64,000 nucleotides of DNA from an uncultured Flavobacteriales bacterium (lineage in GTDB: Bacteria; Bacteroidota; Bacteroidia; Flavobacteriales_D; Sanyastnellaceae): the NCBI GenBank assembly GCA_943787435.1, contig CALSMK010000007.1:1-64000 (forward strand), given 5' to 3'. A program made the position numbers and the translations under genes. How positions within the stretch are numbered: the stretch's first letter is position 1; the number at the start of each line of letters is the position of its first letter. This document shows, one piece after another, positions 59,849 to 64,000 of this stretch. A model generated the notes under the pieces. That model did not search any database. It worked only from the letters and a program-made list of their open reading frames with translations, and had not been told where the DNA came from.

Positions 59849-62800
59849 TCAATTGCCTCCACTTTCTATGAGCCGAGCCTGGTCAAACCCCATCTCTTTG
59901 GCCTGATTCAACCACGATTGTGCTTCTGATTGATTGGGGCTCTTTCGCGTGATGTAGCGGGTGAATCCTTGCTCACGCAAAGAACGAATTCCCCAACCCA
60001 AAGGCGCATCCAGAATGGCATTCGCCAGACGTACAGGTATGGTGCTCGAGTATTCACCCAGCTCCACCTCCCAACCCACCATCACCCCTTCCGAACCTTC
60101 ATCTTGGGAAGCCTTCTGCTCTGAGCCGGTTTCTGATGGGGCGGCCTCCCCCATTCCTACCAAGGACCCGACAGCCGTTGTGCTGGCTTCAAGAAGTGGG
60201 ATGCGCTTGCCGTTGATGTAGACCACAACAAAGGCGTCTTCTCTGCCATCCAAACGCAATTCATCGCGATGCTCCGCTGCACTTTGCTCATCTTCAAATC
60301 GTCCAGAGAACAGCCTCAACCAACCGTCAGTGCCCGCGTCCTCCCGGGTCAATGTCCCGAGTTTGGCCACAGCATTTTCATCGGGAACCCCACGGAAAGC
60401 CCCCACTTGAACGCTGTATACCCGCCCTCTGATGTTGTTCCATGTGGGAATGTTTTGGGCGGTTGAAGGCGCATTTGACGTGGCCACTACACCAGCGGGG
60501 TCGACTGTTGATTCTCCTAATTCTCCTTGCGGTTCATTCGAAGCTGTCGCTCGTGACGAGGCCTGTTGATTCACCCTTTCTTGTGCCAATTCATCCACAG
60601 GGGGCCGGGAGCCCCTCACCCGCTCTCCGTCGACAAACCTGACGACAAATGCATCGTCATAGCCCAAAGACCTGATGGCGTCTCGTGCCACCACTGCTGG
60701 ATCATAGGCATCAAAGCTTCCCGCCATGTAGCGTGTGATCCCATTGGACAACGATTGAGCCCACATGGGATTGAAGGCTGCAAATAGGGCAGCAGGAAGT
60801 GCTTTTCTAAAGGCGCCAATCTGAATCTTGTACTCCACACCATCACTGCGCGGGGCACCCGATTCAACCGCGAACGTTTCGGCCGCAGAATTCCCTTCGT
60901 TCAGGTCCAAAGAAGCCGACCCTAAAATGGCCCGCTCCATGGCCACCCGATCAATCGGCCGAATGGCAACTCCACTGCCCGATGACGTCCCTTGCCCCAC
61001 CACTTCCGCTGCAGGCAGCACCACGCCAAAAGCCGAGGCCCTGCGCTCATTCACATCATTCAGCGGAGAATTGTTCAATCCCATGGAAGCCGAAGTGCTC
61101 GTTTCATCTGCAACCACCTCCATGGATTTGCCCTCTGACCCATCAGCCGAATCATCAACGGCCTCATCAGCCAAATCATCAACGGCCTCCACTGCGGAGA
61201 CTTCAACAAGAGAGCTGCCTGAATCTCCTTCGGGCAGAGACGTTGGCGACATGGCCGAATCCGCCATTGGTTCGGATGACATGATCAAGCGGTTTTCGAA
61301 TCCCAATGCATCGACTCTTTCCCAAGCTTCGCGGACATCGCGCTCAGCAAAAAAGAGCGACTTCTCCCATCGACTCATCTTAGATCTAGACAATGCATTG
61401 TCTTCGTTCCGACTTCTGACCCGCCTCCAGTTCGACCACGCTGCAATCAACTCCAAATCCTCTGGCAGCCAGGCATTCTCCCCGACAGTCCCCCCTTCAT
61501 CTGCACTTGTGTCTTCAACTGCACGGTCAAGCAACCTCATCCATTCCGTCACTTCTTCTTTTGTGGCATTGTCAAAAAACGGAACCGCCTCTATATCAGT
61601 AGGCCCTTTGGCTTCAACCCAACCATCTTCATCTGCCGAAGTCTCCATCCCGGCCGGTTCTTCACGCGCCTCATCGACCGCTTGAACGAGATCTTCGTCG
61701 GCTTCTGTCTGGGATTCTGCCTCTTGCCCCTCCTTCTCTTCTTCTGAATCGTCAGGTTGAGCCGCAACAGCCACAGAAGTCTGTGAAGCAGCAGCTGACA
61801 GTATTGGCCCTTGCTCATCCCATTCCAACAACAAGGCTTCCCAAGCCGCCGCAGCCTTCAAGGCCAAACCTTCTCTTTTCTCTTGGGCCAAAAAGAGCTC
61901 TTCCCCGTCCAGCTTACCCTGAGGGGATTCACTTTCATCAAGCCGCATGGCTTCAGATGCGGCTTGAGCTTTAGTCAACAATGCTGAAAGGCCATTGACG
62001 CGCTGTTCCTCATCCGTTCCAAAAGAAAGGACTGACAATTCCTCCAATTGCTGTTCGATTTGAACGCCTTTGGCTTCTTCACTTTCCACCCATTCATCCA
62101 GCTCCTCCAACATCGTTCCTCGAAGGTCGAGGTAAGCCGATTTCAATTCTGGCTCCATGGAATTCAAGTCATCCAATGTCACGACCATGGGCAGCCCCGC
62201 TCCTCCAGAAGCCTGCGCAAATTCATCCCAGGCGCGGCTGACTTTGCGAGAATCCGTGATGCGCCCAGCCCAAGCTGAGGTCACCTGCGAATCCGCCTCC
62301 CCGATGTCAGCCCCTGAATTTTTGGCGCTTGAATTGGGGAAAACAAATCCAATCAACGTCGTCTCATCGTCGTCCCCAAATGGATCAGCTGAGATGGAAA
62401 CCCATTCCAAAATGCCCTGATCGTCAACGGGGACATCAACCTCTTCACTCACCATGCTCTCTTGGCCGTCAGCGACCTCGGGTTCGCCATGGGTTGATGA
62501 AGCCTGGGCTTCAACGGCTGCAACAGCTTGCTCCGCTTGGGGTTCGGTTGCGGCTTCCGAAGCAGCGAGCGCTTGGGCAGCAGCGGCATCCTGGTCTGAC
62601 CGGACCTTGGCTTCGGCGGCGGCCTGGACTGCGGCCGCTTCGACAGCAGCGAGCGATTCTGCTGCAGCGGCTTCTTCCGCTTCGAGTTCAGCTGCAGCCA
62701 TGGCAGCAGCGGCTTCTTCCGCTTCGAGCTCGGCTGCAGCCATGGCAGCAGCAGCAGCTTCTTCCGCTTCGAGTTTAGCTGCAGCTTCGGCGATTGCCAT

Positions 62801-63994
62801 GGAATCGGCCATCATTTCGGACCGCGCCTCCAACCAGACATTTTCGTTTCTGGCCCACTGCTGCTCCTGTCTGCTTAGCCATTCACCCCTCCAACCAGCG
62901 CGTTCTTTCCTTGACCAGGCCTCATTCGACGCGTCCAATCCGAGGCTCCATTCTTCCATGAGGGCATCGCCTTCCTGGACCTTCAATACCCCCAAGTCTT
63001 CTTCTACACCTTTTACACCGCGCCTGGCATCCACCCAATCTGCCCAGCGCATCATCAGTGACGCCACGTCGGTGCCTCCTGCGTCCAACAACTCCCTGAG
63101 GGCCAGTTTTTCTCTTCTTCCCGCCATGGCTGCTTCCCCTGCCACTTGGGCCAGCGAAGCTTTTGAAGCGCTTTGAACAGCGTAGCTCCATGTATCCAGC
63201 ATGTTGCGAATCCCCTCAAAGTCGGCACCATCCTTCAGGGATGCATCAACGAGGTCAGCTTGAGGTTGCCATGACTCTAAGTCCTCCATGAGGTCATAAA
63301 TCTCCCCAGCTGTAGCCATGTCAGGGTCATCCAAAAAGACCGTCTCCAATTCCAGGATTCGCTGCAGCTTGCTCTCCCACAGCGCCACCAAAGCTTCTTC
63401 ATCTTGAACCCTCCAGGCATCAATGTGCTCTTGACTTGGAGATGGCTGATTCTCAAAAATGAACGCTCCTCTTTCCTCTGGAGAAAGGCCAGCACTCTCC
63501 TTCATCAATTGGCTCACATCACCCTCTGCATCAACACTCTCCGAAGCGATGGCTTCGAAATTGGTGTCCATCTGTTCCTGGTCGCTTTCGCCCACTTGTC
63601 CATCTGAAGCATCACCATCCAAACTTTCTCGTCCGTCCAATTCTTCCGTCCGAGAAAGTGCAGGGTCTGAAGACATCCCGTTTTCATCCACCAAGTCGTC
63701 AGCCACCAAGTCAACCGTTTGGTCATTCCTGACAGGACTGTCTTGAGGGGTTGAAGGGTTGACCTCGGCCAGGTCTTCCTCCAGAGCTTCCTCTGTGGTC
63801 TCTGTTTTGGTCTCTGCCAAGGCTTGCTCAGAAGCACCGAGGGCAGCAGGAATCTCCTCTGACTCAATCTGTTTGGATACCCATGCGCTCCAACCCAATG
63901 CTGATGATTCCGAAACCACATCGGATTCCGCGCCCACTTCGCCTTCTGGGCCTTCTGGGTTTGAAATGGAAGAATCCTTGGGGCCTTTATTCAT
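59849..63994 (-). CDS. Giant acidic, Ala-rich coiled-coil protein (1381 aa) with C-terminal SPOR-like modules
   Basis: C-terminal modules YKIQIGAFRKALPAALFAAFNPMWAQSLSNGITRYMAGSF, YSVQVGAFRGVPDENAVAKLGTL...GRFEDEQSAAEHRDELRLDG and GWEVELGEYSSTIPVRLANAILDAP...GFTRYITRK. Start is 6 bp from the window edge, so a longer N-terminus is possible. Confidence 0.7.
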   Translation of the reverse strand: MNKGPKDSSISNPEGPEGEVGAESDVVSESSALGWSAWVSKQIESEEIPAALGASEQALAETKTETTEEALEEDLAEVNPSTPQDSPVRNDQTVDLVADDLVDENGMSSDPALSRTEELDGRESLDGDASDGQVGESDQEQMDTNFEAIASESVDAEGDVSQLMKESAGLSPEERGAFIFENQPSPSQEHIDAWRVQDEEALVALWESKLQRILELETVFLDDPDMATAGEIYDLMEDLESWQPQADLVDASLKDGADFEGIRNMLDTWSYAVQSASKASLAQVAGEAAMAGRREKLALRELLDAGGTDVASLMMRWADWVDARRGVKGVEEDLGVLKVQEGDALMEEWSLGLDASNEAWSRKERAGWRGEWLSRQEQQWARNENVWLEARSEMMADSMAIAEAAAKLEAEEAAAAAMAAAELEAEEAAAAMAAAELEAEEAAAAESLAAVEAAAVQAAAEAKVRSDQDAAAAQALAASEAATEPQAEQAVAAVEAQASSTHGEPEVADGQESMVSEEVDVPVDDQGILEWVSISADPFGDDDETTLIGFVFPNSSAKNSGADIGEADSQVTSAWAGRITDSRKVSRAWDEFAQASGGAGLPMVVTLDDLNSMEPELKSAYLDLRGTMLEELDEWVESEEAKGVQIEQQLEELSVLSFGTDEEQRVNGLSALLTKAQAASEAMRLDESESPQGKLDGEELFLAQEKREGLALKAAAAWEALLLEWDEQGPILSAAASQTSVAVAAQPDDSEEEKEGQEAESQTEADEDLVQAVDEAREEPAGMETSADEDGWVEAKGPTDIEAVPFFDNATKEEVTEWMRLLDRAVEDTSADEGGTVGENAWLPEDLELIAAWSNWRRVRSRNEDNALSRSKMSRWEKSLFFAERDVREAWERVDALGFENRLIMSSEPMADSAMSPTSLPEGDSGSSLVEVSAVEAVDDLADEAVDDSADGSEGKSMEVVADETSTSASMGLNNSPLNDVNERRASAFGVVLPAAEVVGQGTSSGSGVAIRPIDRVAMERAILGSASLDLNEGNSAAETFAVESGAPRSDGVEYKIQIGAFRKALPAALFAAFNPMWAQSLSNGITRYMAGSFDAYDPAVVARDAIRSLGYDDAFVVRFVDGERVRGSRPPVDELAQERVNQQASSRATASNEPQGELGESTVDPAGVVATSNAPSTAQNIPTWNNIRGRVYSVQVGAFRGVPDENAVAKLGTLTREDAGTDGWLRLFSGRFEDEQSAAEHRDELRLDGREDAFVVVYINGKRIPLLEASTTAVGSLVGMGEAAPSETGSEQKASQDEGSEGVMVGWEVELGEYSSTIPVRLANAILDAPLGWGIRSLREQGFTRYITRKSPNQSEAQSWLNQAKEMGFDQARLIESGGN

Positions 63995-64000
63995 TCGCCC

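Overview
The window looks like the chromosome of a marine Bacteroidota/Flavobacteriales-type organism. Support: gldG and T9SS-type C-terminal tails, Bacteroidota-typical DUF families, 'GCTDPxACNYDxxA..DDGSC' repeats, and a tRNA-Met with a TAnnTTTG-like -7 box. Most of it is ordinary housekeeping sequence: gyrA, clpC, rpsA, pyrB/pyrR, dapA, ilvE, ychF, a split transketolase, rnz, msrA and paaJ/paaY/paaZ. The standout is ~5.6-17 kb. Two adjacent giant secreted, Cys/Asp-rich, TSP3-like repeat proteins lie there, and a third, smaller relative is at 34 kb. All three share an apparently undescribed ~150-190 aa N-terminal domain (TYRVY ... FYQxQ ... YDSWVTIG ... GxWY ... LIAQLTTxG), present in four copies in this window. 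The second giant also carries an embedded cupredoxin-like domain with a plausible type-1 copper site, about 27 near-identical 177-bp repeats, and a ~1.39-kb higher-order duplication. Both giants end in a dockerin/EF-hand-like tail instead of a T9SS CTD. The second giant's reading frame is broken about 17 times, almost always at positions where the sequence is a union of two repeat variants. I read this as consensus or assembly artefact. The essential genes rpsA (repeat region plus one internal base) and gldG (C homopolymer) also carry single-base frameshifts, so the contig does contain indel errors. All calls come from reading the sequence and supplied ORFs; no searches were run.
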